In this document: positions 49,749-58,972 of the stretch, piece after piece | Numbering within the stretch: position 1 is the stretch's first letter | Layout: each line of letters opens with the position of its first letter | Assembly (NCBI GenBank): GCA_910575585.1 | Contig: CAJTGF010000003.1 | Location: forward strand, 17,027 to 81,026 | Direction: 5' to 3' | Source: Clostridiaceae bacterium | GTDB lineage: Bacteria; Bacillota; Clostridia; Lachnospirales; Lachnospiraceae | Length of the DNA: 64,000 nucleotides | Position numbers and translations under genes: made by a program | The notes under the pieces: model-generated | Databases searched by the model: none | Told to the model about the DNA's origin: nothing | Seen by the model: only the letters and a program-made list of their open reading frames with translations

Positions 49749-51053
49749 ATGAATATTGATAAAATGAGCGCCACAATGGAACGGTATGTGATGCCCGTGG
49801 CGGAGAAATTTGGAAACGAAAGGCATTTGCAGGCCATCAGGGACGCGTTTATGTCCTTGCTGCCCATAACCTTTACGGGAGGCATTGCGGCGGTGTTAAA
49901 TTCGGCTCCGTCGGTGGAGACGGCAGGCAGCGGCATCACCATGGCGTGGGCGAAGTTCGCGGCGGATAACGCGGCTATATTTTCCTGGGTCAACGCGCTG
50001 ACGCTGGGGGCTATGTCTTTGTATATCTGCATAGGCATCATCCATTTTCTGTGCAGGAACGAGAAGATGGAGTCCTTTCTCCCTATTTTGCTGGGGGTGT
50101 GCGGGTTCTGGATGCTGGTGGTGGAGCCTCAGTCTCTGGGCTGGGACGGAAAGGTGGTGGAGATGTCCTATATGGACGGCAAGGGGCTGATCCCGGCCAT
50201 GCTCATCTCCATTGCCACGGCGGATCTGTACTGTTTTATGAGGAAACGGGAGTTTGGAAAGATCTCCCTGCCTGACACGGTGCCGCCGTCTTTGTCCGAC
50301 GTGTTTGCGTCTATCGTGCCGGGGGCTGTGCTGATGATTCTTTATATTGCGGTGTATACGGTAATGAACAAGATGGGGACAACGTTCCCCAAGCTGATTT
50401 ACGGGATCCTTTCTCCGTCGTTGGCTGCCATGGATAATCTTGGGTTTACTATGGTCATCACGCTTTTGGTTCATGTGTTCTGGTTTTTCGGGATCCACGA
50501 CGCGGCTTTGTCGGGGGTGTTAGGGCCTATCAGGGACGGGAATCTGTCTCTTAACGCGGTGGCTCACGCGGCTGGGGAGGCGCTTCCCACCATCTTTACG
50601 ACGCCGTTTTGGGTGTACTTTGTGGTCATCGGCGGGTGCGGTTCCGTGCTGGCGCTGACTGTCCTTTTGTCCACGTCCAAGTCCAAGCAGCTTAAGGCCA
50701 TCGGACGTCTGGGCGCGGTGCCTGCGTTTTTCGGGATCTCGGAGCCGGTTATCTTCGGGCTGCCGCTGATGTTAAATCCGGTGTTCTTTGTGCCGTTTAT
50801 GGTGACTTCAGTGCTTAACGGGACCATTGCCTATCTGGCTATGAGCCTGGGGATCGTGGGGAAGACCTATGCTATGCTGTCGTGGCAGATGCCGTCCATT
50901 ATCGGCGCGTTTTTCTCCACCATGGACTGGAAGGCGCCTGTGCTGATCGTGATATTGATCGTGATGGATGGGGCTATCTATTTTCCGTTCTTTAAGATGT
51001 ATGAGAAGATGCAGGTGAAGATGGAAAATGGGGAGGAAAGCGACGGGGAGTAG
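49749..51053 (+). CDS. PTS EIIC, lactose/cellobiose family
   Basis: 434 residues with about ten membrane segments. Start after GGCAGGAGG. Family features: MNIDKMSATMERYVMPVAEKFGNERHLQAIRDAF at the N-terminus (beginning only), FGIHDAALSG, FFGISEPVIFGLPLMLNP with the conserved ISEP Glu, and VLNG. It imports a beta-glucoside-type sugar. No EIIA or EIIB gene lies beside it, so it must share them with other systems. 25 bases after the GH1 gene; a terminator follows. Confidence 0.93.
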   Translation: MNIDKMSATMERYVMPVAEKFGNERHLQAIRDAFMSLLPITFTGGIAAVLNSAPSVETAGSGITMAWAKFAADNAAIFSWVNALTLGAMSLYICIGIIHFLCRNEKMESFLPILLGVCGFWMLVVEPQSLGWDGKVVEMSYMDGKGLIPAMLISIATADLYCFMRKREFGKISLPDTVPPSLSDVFASIVPGAVLMILYIAVYTVMNKMGTTFPKLIYGILSPSLAAMDNLGFTMVITLLVHVFWFFGIHDAALSGVLGPIRDGNLSLNAVAHAAGEALPTIFTTPFWVYFVVIGGCGSVLALTVLLSTSKSKQLKAIGRLGAVPAFFGISEPVIFGLPLMLNPVFFVPFMVTSVLNGTIAYLAMSLGIVGKTYAMLSWQMPSIIGAFFSTMDWKAPVLIVILIVMDGAIYFPFFKMYEKMQVKMENGEESDGE

Positions 51054-51074
51054 AGATGTGACGGGATTGACTGG

Positions 51075-51123
51075 GGATGCCTGGAAAGAGTTTGAGAGGG
51101 ACTCTTTTCGGGCATCCTTTTTT
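51075..51123 (+). terminator. Rho-independent terminator after EIIC
   Basis: GGATGCCTGGAAAGAGT / ACTCTTTTCGGGCATCC, then TTTTTT. Confidence 0.85.
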
Positions 51124-51148
51124 GGGTTTGCATTGACGGATGTTTCTA

Positions 51149-51290
51149 GTTACTGTTCACCCCCGGCTAATCACCATGCTGATTAGCCGGGAGGATGCAC
51201 GTAATGGCAGCGAACCAGGCCGCCCATCGCCGGAGGCGATTTGGAATGGCGGACTGGGTTACTGTTTGCTGGGTACCAGTGAACAGTAAC
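51149..51290. repeat. 142-base MITE-like or structured repeat
   Basis: Ends are perfect 12-base inverted repeats GTTACTGTTCAC / GTGAACAGTAAC. Inside is a perfect 12-bp hairpin CCCGGCTAATCA / TGATTAGCCGGG, and a second weaker hairpin around CCGCCCATCGCC. No frame inside. A smaller relative lies at 42590-42621. It could be a MITE, a REP-like element or an RNA-coding repeat. Confidence 0.55.
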
Positions 51291-51453
51291 GTTTCTATTG
51301 ATTTACTTGATAATGTGACAGGAATATATGGCAGTTTTTTACAATTGGGGATATAATATATTTGGTATTTCATAAAAGGTTACATGGAATGGAAGAACCA
51401 GGTGACTGGGAAGGATAATTTTCAGTGGGAGAAAGGGGGAAGATAAAAGGGAT

Positions 51454-52020
51454 ATGGGCAGTGATCCGTATAAAAAAGTAAGCAAATTTATCAGTCTGGC
51501 GCTGCGCCATGATCCAGGGGCCGCAGGGCTTAAGCTGGACGAACACGGATGGGCGGATGTAAAAGAGCTTATCCGGGGAGTCAATAACACGGGAAGGGAC
51601 CTGGATCTGGCCATGTTAAAGGAGATCGTGAGGACCAATGACAAGAAGCGGTTTGCCTTTAACGAGGACGGCACAAAGATCAGAGCGAACCAGGGACACA
51701 GTATCCGGGTGGATGTGGAGTTAAAGCCCGCGGCGCCTCCGGATGTGCTTTACCACGGCACAGCTACGCGGTTTCTGGGGAGCATCCTGGGAGCCGGGCA
51801 GGGGCTTAGGCCGGGCAGCAGACTGTACGTCCATCTGTCCGGGGATTATGATATGGCGGTGAAGGTGGGACAGCGGCACGGGGTACCGGCGGTTCTTAAG
51901 GTTGATGCCGGAAGGATGGCAAACGACGGCCATGTGTTCTATCTTTCGGAAAACGGGGTGTGGCTGGTGGAGAAGGTTTCGCCGGAGTATTTGGAAATGG
52001 CGGTGAGGAAACAGGCGTAA
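51454..52020 (+). CDS. kptA: RNA 2'-phosphotransferase (Tpt1/KptA)
   Basis: 188 residues, the usual size. It transfers an internal RNA 2'-phosphate to NAD+. Core motifs: ISLALRHDPGAAGLKLDEHGWA, KKRFAFNEDGTKIRANQGHS, LYHGTATRFLGSIL and VHLSGDYDMAVKVGQRHG, including the conserved Arg-His pairs that contact RNA phosphate and NAD+. The biological substrate in bacteria is not established. It precedes an unknown gene and a DUF2200 gene on the same strand. Confidence 0.93.
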   Translation: MGSDPYKKVSKFISLALRHDPGAAGLKLDEHGWADVKELIRGVNNTGRDLDLAMLKEIVRTNDKKRFAFNEDGTKIRANQGHSIRVDVELKPAAPPDVLYHGTATRFLGSILGAGQGLRPGSRLYVHLSGDYDMAVKVGQRHGVPAVLKVDAGRMANDGHVFYLSENGVWLVEKVSPEYLEMAVRKQA

Positions 52021-52123
52021 GATTTGGCTGACGGGAATAAAACGGGCATAAAGAAAAGATATCCTGGCTGTGGTCTGGAAAGGCGGGAAAAACAAGAGAA
52101 CATAAAAAGAAAGGGGAAGGAAA

Positions 52124-53056
52124 ATGACAAGGGAAGAGCAGTCGGACATGTGGAAAGCGGAGATTGAGAAGGGGCTTAAAAAGGTTCAAACGCTGCGGGA
52201 AGAATTGAGACCGGTGGAATTTGCCTCCGGATTGTGGGAGCAGCTGAAAGGGGCTTACGGCGATGTCAGGGAGGACGTGGCATTTTTGTTCTGTCCCCGG
52301 GAAATGATACCGGAGACAAAGAAGATCCGCAGGCTGGATTTTGAGGATAAGGACAGCTACGAGATCATTTTTGATAATCTCAGTGAGAACTTGACCCATC
52401 AGTTAAGCCTGTACGGCGGGACTTACCTGGCCATGCCGTATCTGGCGCTTTTGCTGGAATTAAAGAGGCTGGAGGGGGATTTTGACTGGCAGATGAAGAT
52501 CATTGCCCTGGCGGGGGATCTGATGGCCACGGATATCCCTTACTGCGGCGGAGGGAGCGAGAACCAGGAGACGCTGCCAAGGGAGGTTTTGGACAGCTAC
52601 CGCTTAAGCGTGGCTAAGATACAGGAGATGACGAAAGCGTTTCTTGACAGAAATATGGACAGGCTAAGGCAGGTGGAACCGCAGTGGATGCGTCAATATT
52701 TCTGTACCGATGCGCTGGCGATCCTGGGCGATCCGGAGGCGGCGTATCAGATGCTTATGGGGCAGTGGGAACAGTGTCCTTTAAGCTGTCCGGACTGCGG
52801 GTATTATGATGAGGATATGGAAGCCGACGGGTTTAGCGATGAGGAACAGCTGGCAAAAATAGAGCCGGCTCCGTCTGTCATCGGGCAGTGGGACAAGGAA
52901 AGCTATGAGGACACTTATGTGTGGTTCAGCAATCTTGTACATCTGTTAGAGGTGGAAGACGCATGGAAGGCGGCGTACTATTTCGGGACCTACACCTGCC
53001 CTGTGTGCGGCAGCAAAGGGACTCTTATCGAATGGATGAAGGAGAATCAAGAGTAA
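52124..53056 (+). CDS. Unknown protein with two CxxC pairs (310 aa)
   Basis: Start after GGGGAAGGAAA. A mainly helical, acidic protein with [21 protein letters not shown] and [25 protein letters not shown] resembling helical-repeat (HEAT/TPR-like) segments. [10 protein letters not shown] near residue 225 and CPVCGSKG near residue 297 suggest a zinc-binding C-terminal part. No family recognised. The next gene starts 2 bases after its stop. Confidence 0.7.
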   Translation: MTREEQSDMWKAEIEKGLKKVQTLREELRPVEFASGLWEQLKGAYGDVREDVAFLFCPREMIPETKKIRRLDFEDKDSYEIIFDNLSENLTHQLSLYGGTYLAMPYLALLLELKRLEGDFDWQMKIIALAGDLMATDIPYCGGGSENQETLPREVLDSYRLSVAKIQEMTKAFLDRNMDRLRQVEPQWMRQYFCTDALAILGDPEAAYQMLMGQWEQCPLSCPDCGYYDEDMEADGFSDEEQLAKIEPAPSVIGQWDKESYEDTYVWFSNLVHLLEVEDAWKAAYYFGTYTCPVCGSKGTLIEWMKENQE

Positions 53057-53058
53057 AG

Positions 53059-53409
53059 ATGGACAACAGTAAGGTTTTTGCCATGAAATTTTCCAAGGTC
53101 TATCCTCTGCTGGTGCAGAAGGCAGAGAGAAAGAACAGGACGAAAGAGCAAGTGGATGAGATTATCTGCTGGCTTACGGGGTATGATACAGAGGGAATGG
53201 AAAGGCAGCTGGAAAGGGATGTGGATTATGGGACGTTTTTTGCCCAGGCGCCGGCCATGAATCGTAACTGCGGTTTGATAAAAGGGGTGGTATGCGGCGT
53301 TCGGGTGGAGGATATTGAAGACCCGCTGATGCAGAAGATCCGGTATCTGGACAAGCTGGTGGATGAGCTGGCCAGAGGGAAGGCCATGGAGAAGATCCTG
53401 CGGGGGTGA
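53059..53409 (+). CDS. DUF2200 family protein
   Basis: 116 residues from the ATG at 53059, just after the previous stop; the longer upstream frame overlaps the preceding gene. [37 protein letters not shown] and [21 protein letters not shown] are characteristic of DUF2200. [11 protein letters not shown] near the end also fits. Function unknown. Confidence 0.85.
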   Translation: MDNSKVFAMKFSKVYPLLVQKAERKNRTKEQVDEIICWLTGYDTEGMERQLERDVDYGTFFAQAPAMNRNCGLIKGVVCGVRVEDIEDPLMQKIRYLDKLVDELARGKAMEKILRG

Positions 53410-53419
53410 CGGAAAATAG

Positions 53420-53473
53420 AAACGGCAGCGTCTTGGCCTTGTGTTTGGGGAGGTGGGGAACGCTGTCGTTTTT
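53420..53473 (+). terminator. Rho-independent terminator
   Basis: AAACGGCAGCG ... CGCTGTCGTTTTT, about 10-bp stem with a long loop and T run, 10 bases after the DUF2200 stop. Confidence 0.7.
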
Positions 53474-53533
53474 ATGTAGATTTGGGCATGGATTTTTAAA
53501 CAGGTTGCAGTGGTGGCCTGGGGAAATTTTTAG

Positions 53534-53562
53534 TTGTAATCAGAACGTGCGTTTGGTATAAT
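53534..53562 (+). promoter_or_regulatory. SOS-type promoter of the polY-yolD operon with LexA box
   Basis: TTGTAA (53534-53539), 17 bases, TATAAT (53557-53562). The spacer holds AGAACGTGCGTTTG (53542-53555), which matches 13 of 14 positions of the Gram-positive LexA motif CGAACRNRYGTTYG. LexA would block RNA polymerase here. Confidence 0.75.
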
Positions 53563-53586
53563 AGACCCAAAGGACAGGAGGGGGAT

Positions 53587-55116
53587 ATGGCAGAGAAGGA
53601 GCGTACGTATATCGCGATCGACTTGAAATCATTCTATGCCTCGGTAGAGTGCGTGGAGCGGGGGCTGAATCCTCTGACCACCCATCTGGTGGTGGCGGAT
53701 AAGAGGAGGACGGAAAAGACTATCTGCCTTGCCGTAAGCCCTTCTTTGAAGGAGTACGGGATCCCGGGGCGGCCCAGGCTGTTCCAGGTGGTGCAGAAGG
53801 TGGAGGAGGCTAACCGCCTGCGGGCCCGATACGCGCCAGGGCATACATTTTCGGGGGCATCCGCAGATGCTTTGGAGCTGAAGGCCAACCCGGCTTTGGC
53901 TATTGACTATGTGGTGGCGATTCCTCGCATGGCCCACTATATGGAGTGGAGTACCAGGATCTATGAGATTTATCTGGGGTTTGTGGCGCCGGAGGATATC
54001 CATGTGTATTCCATTGACGAGGTTTTTGTGGATGTGACGGATTATCTGGGTACTTACGGGCTTACGCCGAGGGAACTTGGGGCGAAGATGATCCGGGCGG
54101 TCTTGGAGGATACCGGCATCACGGCTGCTGCGGGAATCGGGACCAATCTGTACCTTGCCAAGGTTGCCATGGACATTGTGGCCAAACACATTGCGCCGGA
54201 TGAGAACGGGGCGCGGATCGCCTGTTTGGATGAGAGGGAATATCGGCGTCAGCTGTGGGATTATGAACCCCTGACGGATTTTTGGCGCGTGGGGCGGGGA
54301 TACCGGGATAAGCTTCATGAGCACGGGCTGTTCACCATGGGGGATATTGCCAGATGTTCCCTGGGAAAGGCAAGGGATTATCATAATGAAGAGCTTCTGT
54401 ACCGTCTGTTTGGCGTTAACGCGGAGCTTCTTATTGACCATGCCTGGGGATGGGAGCCGTGCCGGATGGAGGATATCAAAGCTTACAAGCCCCAGTCCAA
54501 CAGCATCGGCTCCGGGCAGGTTCTTCCTTGTCCGTACTCATTTGAAAGGGCCAGGCTGGTGGTCCGGGAGATGGCGGATCTTGTGGCGCTGGAACTGGTG
54601 GATAAAGGGCTGGTGACGGACCAGATGGTCCTGACCGTGGGCTATGACAGGGAAAATTTGGCGGATGGCCATGGCAGCGGGAGATACCAAGGGGCTGTGA
54701 CTACGGACCGCTACGGCAGGAAGGTGCCAAAGCACGGCCACGGGACGGCTAATCTGGAGAGGCCGGTATCTTCCGCCAGGCTGATCACGGAGGCGGTTAT
54801 GGAGCTGTTTGACCGGATCGTATCGCCGGAACTGATGATCCGGCGGATCTACCTTACGGCCTGCCGGGTGACGGATGAGGCTTTGGCCGGTTCCCGTAAG
54901 ATGGCGGAGCAGCTTGATATGTTTACGGACTACGAGGCGCTGGAGCGGCAGCGCAGGGAGGAAGAAGAACAGCTGGAGCGGGAGAAAAGGATGCAAAAAG
55001 CTGTGGTGGATATTAAGAAAAAATTTGGCAGAAACGCTATTTTAAAAGGCATGAACCTGGTGGAGGGCGCGACAGCCAAAGAGAGGAACGGCCAGATCGG
55101 AGGACACAAGGCGTAG
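53587..55116 (+). CDS. Y-family DNA polymerase (UmuC/DinB-like)
   Basis: 509 residues, start after GGAGGGGGAT. Catalytic segments are AIDLKSFYASVECVERG (first metal Asp) and YSIDEVFVDVTDY (Asp-Glu). IGTNLYLAKVAMDIVAKH, DFWRVGRGYRDKL and the little-finger region complete it. A charged tail ends EELERREE-like text. It copies across damaged bases. The LexA-box promoter and the YolD gene downstream agree with SOS translesion synthesis. Confidence 0.9.
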   Translation: MAEKERTYIAIDLKSFYASVECVERGLNPLTTHLVVADKRRTEKTICLAVSPSLKEYGIPGRPRLFQVVQKVEEANRLRARYAPGHTFSGASADALELKANPALAIDYVVAIPRMAHYMEWSTRIYEIYLGFVAPEDIHVYSIDEVFVDVTDYLGTYGLTPRELGAKMIRAVLEDTGITAAAGIGTNLYLAKVAMDIVAKHIAPDENGARIACLDEREYRRQLWDYEPLTDFWRVGRGYRDKLHEHGLFTMGDIARCSLGKARDYHNEELLYRLFGVNAELLIDHAWGWEPCRMEDIKAYKPQSNSIGSGQVLPCPYSFERARLVVREMADLVALELVDKGLVTDQMVLTVGYDRENLADGHGSGRYQGAVTTDRYGRKVPKHGHGTANLERPVSSARLITEAVMELFDRIVSPELMIRRIYLTACRVTDEALAGSRKMAEQLDMFTDYEALERQRREEEEQLEREKRMQKAVVDIKKKFGRNAILKGMNLVEGATAKERNGQIGGHKA

Positions 55117-55154
55117 CTGCCCGGGGATAAGAGGCAGCGGAGAGGAGGGGGATC

Positions 55155-55604
55155 TTGATCCAGCATAAGGGAAAAAGGGATGTTATGGGCAAATACGGCG
55201 ATATCATTGATCTGCCCCACCATGTTTCCAACGTCCATCCGCAGATGCCGCTGGAGGAACGGGCGGCCCAGTTTTCGCCCTTTGCCGCATTGGCGGGTCA
55301 TGGGGACGCTATACGGGAGACGGCGCGGTTTACGGATGCGCTTGTCGAACTGGATGAGGACAGACGGGAGAGCCTGGATGAAAAGCTGTGTATTTTGCAG
55401 GAACACATCAGGGAACAGCCTCAGGTGACCATTACATTTTTCAGGCCGGACGCCAGGAAAGCCGGAGGGGCTTATGAGACGGTGTCAGGGAGGCTTAAGA
55501 AGGTGGATACGTATGAGAGGAAGCTGGTGATGGCGGACGGGATAACTGTTTCCATGGGATATATTATACAGATGGAGTGCGGATTGTTTTGGGAAGAGGA
55601 GTGA
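55155..55604 (+). CDS. YolD-like family protein
   Basis: 149 residues from a TTG after AGGAGGGG; the ATG at 55185 is an alternative. DIIDLPHHVSNVHPQM, RAAQFSPFAALAGHGDAI and LDEKLCIL match YolD-like proteins, which accompany Y-family polymerases (UvrX/YqjW type) in Firmicutes. Probably a partner of the polymerase in the same SOS operon, 38 bases upstream. Confidence 0.85.
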   Translation: MIQHKGKRDVMGKYGDIIDLPHHVSNVHPQMPLEERAAQFSPFAALAGHGDAIRETARFTDALVELDEDRRESLDEKLCILQEHIREQPQVTITFFRPDARKAGGAYETVSGRLKKVDTYERKLVMADGITVSMGYIIQMECGLFWEEE

Positions 55605-55779
55605 GATATTCGGCGTGTCCTTTGGGTATAAATTTATGAGGCGTATGGAGAATGTATGGTGGTTTAATTTAGGCGTAGCTGTTGGAAGGTGAGCGAATCA
55701 GCGAATCCCCCCAATTTGCCATAAAGGCAGGCGCAGGGGAGAGTTTGAGAGTATGTGAGAGAGGGGAAGGAGGAGAGCG

Positions 55780-57252
55780 ATGGACCGAAGAAGGATAAAG
55801 AAGCGCGCGGCAGCTATGGCAGCGGTTATGGTCCTGGTTTGGAGCGGGGGATGCATAGCCTCTGTGCAGGAAGGGGACCGAAGGGACGTGACGGCAGAGG
55901 AGGGAAATGGGGGAGTATCTGCGGCGGAGACGGATGTTCTTGTTGGGGAGAGTGGGGCATCATTGGGGAAGGGGACGCAGGATATCCTGATATTTGAAGA
56001 TCCCGGGATGGTAAGGGAGGAAGTCTTGGCCCAGTGTCAGGCGTATGGGGCTTTGGTGGAAAGCTATGTGGGATCCGATTCTTTTGGGCCGGCAAATAAT
56101 GAGCGGGTGAGGGAACTGACGGGATTTTTGTCGGGCCACTATGAGGTGGCAGGGCGCAAAGACCGGGAGGGAAGAGAGTACTATGTGGCGGCGCGGCGGA
56201 CAGATGCCCCGGAGTATGAGGATCTTCAGTCTTTGTCCGCAGGGTATTTCAGCAGTCCGGATCTGCCCCAGGAGGTTTGCCAGATCGGTTATGTCAGCGC
56301 GGGTGGGGATGAGAAAGTCTTGTATCAGTTTCCCGGATATACGTGGGAGCTTGTGGAAGGTGTTAAGGCGTTTGGAGCGCTTGACCAGTTTTGTTTTATC
56401 CCCCTTGACACAGCGGGAGGAAAGGCTTTTTTGTCTGCCTTTTGCGAACGTGGCAGAATGGAACTGGATTTTTTGAAGAAACACCCGGGGCTTTCGTTTG
56501 TCAGTGAGGATCAGTCTTATATTTCCTGTTATTATCAGGATGAAGATACCATTGAGTTTTACTCGGAGCCTTATGTGTGCAATATACTCCTTGATGAGGG
56601 GCATATGCAGGAGCTTGAAGGGCTTTTGGAGGCGAAAGCGCAGGAGGGCAATGGATTTTCCAATGACAGGGAGGCTATGGAGTGGCTTCGGCAGAAAGAA
56701 CCGTCGGTCCGCACTACGGGGGCGGTCCTAAAGCTGGGAGATGACCGTTATGCGCTTTTGGGGAGCAGGGAATGTAATGGTTATATGCTGTCTTACGGGC
56801 CGGAGTCTGTCCAAGCGGAGTATTGCCAGCCGGTTTATTCTTATGTGATCGACAGGATAAGGGAGGTTATGGGACGGGATTACGGAGATTTTACGGACAG
56901 CTGGTTTGACGGTACGCTTACAAAGGCTTCTTTGGAGTTTCCCAGGTTGGCGGAGGGGGATGACGGCGCATGGGAGGTTACGGTTGTGTCCCAGACGGTG
57001 ACGGATCCCCAAAAGCTTAAGGAACTGGGCATGCTGCTGGGCGGCGCGGTCAAAGGCCGCGAGGTTCTTTCGGGGTGCCCTTACAAGGGGGTGCTGAATC
57101 TGGTGAGGGAGGATGGAGAGACTTTGCAGATGTTTGTGGCTGCGGATTCCTGTGATTCCGTTACTTATGAGGGGCGGATCGGGTTTATGTATGGAGGGCA
57201 GGAGAAGCTGGCGGAGATCTTTGATGAGGCTATGATGTCTTTAGAGGAGTAA
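55780..57252 (+). CDS. Secreted lipoprotein-like hypothetical (490 aa)
   Basis: Start after GGAGGAGAGCG. The N-terminus (MDRRRIKKRAAAMAAVMVLVWSGGC) has a basic start, hydrophobic core and a Cys at ~25 in SGGC, a weak lipobox. An acidic linker follows. Then two similar-looking halves with repeated short strands (LPQEVCQIGYVSAGGDEKVLYQF, RYALLGSRECNGYMLSYG). No family recognised. Probably a membrane-anchored extracytoplasmic protein. Confidence 0.65.
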   Translation: MDRRRIKKRAAAMAAVMVLVWSGGCIASVQEGDRRDVTAEEGNGGVSAAETDVLVGESGASLGKGTQDILIFEDPGMVREEVLAQCQAYGALVESYVGSDSFGPANNERVRELTGFLSGHYEVAGRKDREGREYYVAARRTDAPEYEDLQSLSAGYFSSPDLPQEVCQIGYVSAGGDEKVLYQFPGYTWELVEGVKAFGALDQFCFIPLDTAGGKAFLSAFCERGRMELDFLKKHPGLSFVSEDQSYISCYYQDEDTIEFYSEPYVCNILLDEGHMQELEGLLEAKAQEGNGFSNDREAMEWLRQKEPSVRTTGAVLKLGDDRYALLGSRECNGYMLSYGPESVQAEYCQPVYSYVIDRIREVMGRDYGDFTDSWFDGTLTKASLEFPRLAEGDDGAWEVTVVSQTVTDPQKLKELGMLLGGAVKGREVLSGCPYKGVLNLVREDGETLQMFVAADSCDSVTYEGRIGFMYGGQEKLAEIFDEAMMSLEE

Positions 57253-57322
57253 ACAGGCTGATGAAAGGCGGGACGATGCCGCTGCCGGCCAATGAAGATA
57301 ACAGGAGAAAGAGGAGAAGATC

Positions 57323-58972
57323 ATGACAACACTGTACGATAACGGAAAATTGTTTACCGCTGACCCGGCCCGTCCCTGGGCGTCGGCCATGGCTGTGGAG
57401 AATGGGGATATTGTCTGGGTGGGGGATGATCCTTTTGGGGATTGGGCCTTTCCGGGAAACGAGACGGCGGAGAGGATTGATCTTGGGGGAAAATTTGTTA
57501 CTCCCGGTTTTATTGATTCCCACATGCATCTGGTGGGGTATGGCAGGCTTTTGGGGGAGGTTTCTCTGACAGAGCATACAGGTTCCCTTTCTAAAATGTG
57601 TGACGCGGTGAGAGCGTTTATTGAGAAGAATCAGATTCCGGAGGGTGCCTGGGTGTGCGGAAGAGGGTGGAACCAGGATCATTTTCAGGATGAGAAGCGG
57701 TATCCGGACTGCCATGACCTGGATGGGATCTCGGATAAGCATCCGATCTTTCTCACCAGGGCATGCGGCCATCTGGCAGTGGCTAATACGATGGCCATGA
57801 GGCTGGCCGGTATGGGAGCGGATACGCCGCAGCCAAAGGACGGGAGATTTTTGGTTGACAGCCAGGGGGCGCCCTTGGGGATCTTTGAGGAGAATGCCAT
57901 CACGATGATCAAGAACGCCATTTGCGGCCCTTCTCTTTTGGAGGTGAAGTCGTATATTAGGGCAGCCTGCAAAAAGCTTAACAGTTTTGGCATCACCTCG
58001 GTTCACAGCGATGATTTTCTCTCCCTTCCCCAGACAGGGTATGAGACGGTGCTGCAGGCTTACCGGGAACTGGAGCAGGAAGGAGAACTGACTGTAAAGA
58101 TCTATGAGCAGTCCCAGTTTGAGGATTTGAAACAGCTTCAGGAGTTTGTGGAAAAAGGGTATGTGACGGGGACAGGCACGGAGTATGTAAAGATCGGACC
58201 TTTAAAGATTGTGGGGGACGGCTCTCTGGGGGCCAGGACAGCGCTCCTTAGCAGTCCCTATGCGGATGAGCCGACTACCTGCGGGATCGGGATCCTTTCC
58301 CAGGAGCAGCTGGACCAGATGATCCTTTACGGCCACAGCCACGGCATGCAGATAGCGGTCCACGCCATTGGGGACGGCATGATGGAGATGGTGATGCAGG
58401 CATATGAGAAAGCGCTTAAGGCATATCCCAGAAAGGACCACAGGCATGGGATCGTCCATTGCCAGATCACCACAAGAAAGCTTTTGGAGCGGTTTCGGGA
58501 ATTGTCTCTTAATGGGTATATCCAGACTATTTTTCTGGATTATGACAGTCGGATCGTGGAGAGCCGGGTGGGGAAAGAGCGGGCAAAGGATACTTACCAG
58601 TTTAAGACGCTTCTGGATATGGGCTGCGCCATCTCCAACGGCTCGGATTGTCCGGTGGAGACGCCGGATGTGATGAAAGGAATCCAGTGCGCGGTGACCA
58701 GGACTTCTCTGGACGGCGCCAGAACTTTTCTGCCTGAGCAGGCCCTTGATCTGGAGACGGCCATAAGCAGCTACACCGCCATGGCAGCGCAGGCGGCTTT
58801 TGAGGAGGGGAGAAAGGGGATGCTGCGACAGGGCATGGCGGCGGATTTTGTGGTGCTCCGATCAGACCCTACCCAGGTTTTGGCAAAGGATCTGGGCAAA
58901 GTGCAGGTGGCGGCTACGTTTGTGGACGGCGCGCAGGTTTATGGGGACGGAGCTTCCGAGAGTGCATTTTAG
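57323..58972 (+). CDS. YtcJ-like amidohydrolase
   Basis: 549 residues, start after AGAGGAGAAGATC. Metal-dependent amidohydrolase fold: GFIDSHMHLVGYG (His-x-His), GCGRGWNQDHF-like WVCGRGWNQDHF, VHSDDFLSL, KIVGDGSLGARTALL, AVHAIGDGMME, HGIVHCQI and SNGSDCPVETPDVMKGI. Members include YtcJ and exo-enzymes on amides; substrate unknown. Its stop overlaps the convergent gene on the other strand by 4 bases. Confidence 0.88.
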   Translation: MTTLYDNGKLFTADPARPWASAMAVENGDIVWVGDDPFGDWAFPGNETAERIDLGGKFVTPGFIDSHMHLVGYGRLLGEVSLTEHTGSLSKMCDAVRAFIEKNQIPEGAWVCGRGWNQDHFQDEKRYPDCHDLDGISDKHPIFLTRACGHLAVANTMAMRLAGMGADTPQPKDGRFLVDSQGAPLGIFEENAITMIKNAICGPSLLEVKSYIRAACKKLNSFGITSVHSDDFLSLPQTGYETVLQAYRELEQEGELTVKIYEQSQFEDLKQLQEFVEKGYVTGTGTEYVKIGPLKIVGDGSLGARTALLSSPYADEPTTCGIGILSQEQLDQMILYGHSHGMQIAVHAIGDGMMEMVMQAYEKALKAYPRKDHRHGIVHCQITTRKLLERFRELSLNGYIQTIFLDYDSRIVESRVGKERAKDTYQFKTLLDMGCAISNGSDCPVETPDVMKGIQCAVTRTSLDGARTFLPEQALDLETAISSYTAMAAQAAFEEGRKGMLRQGMAADFVVLRSDPTQVLAKDLGKVQVAATFVDGAQVYGDGASESAF

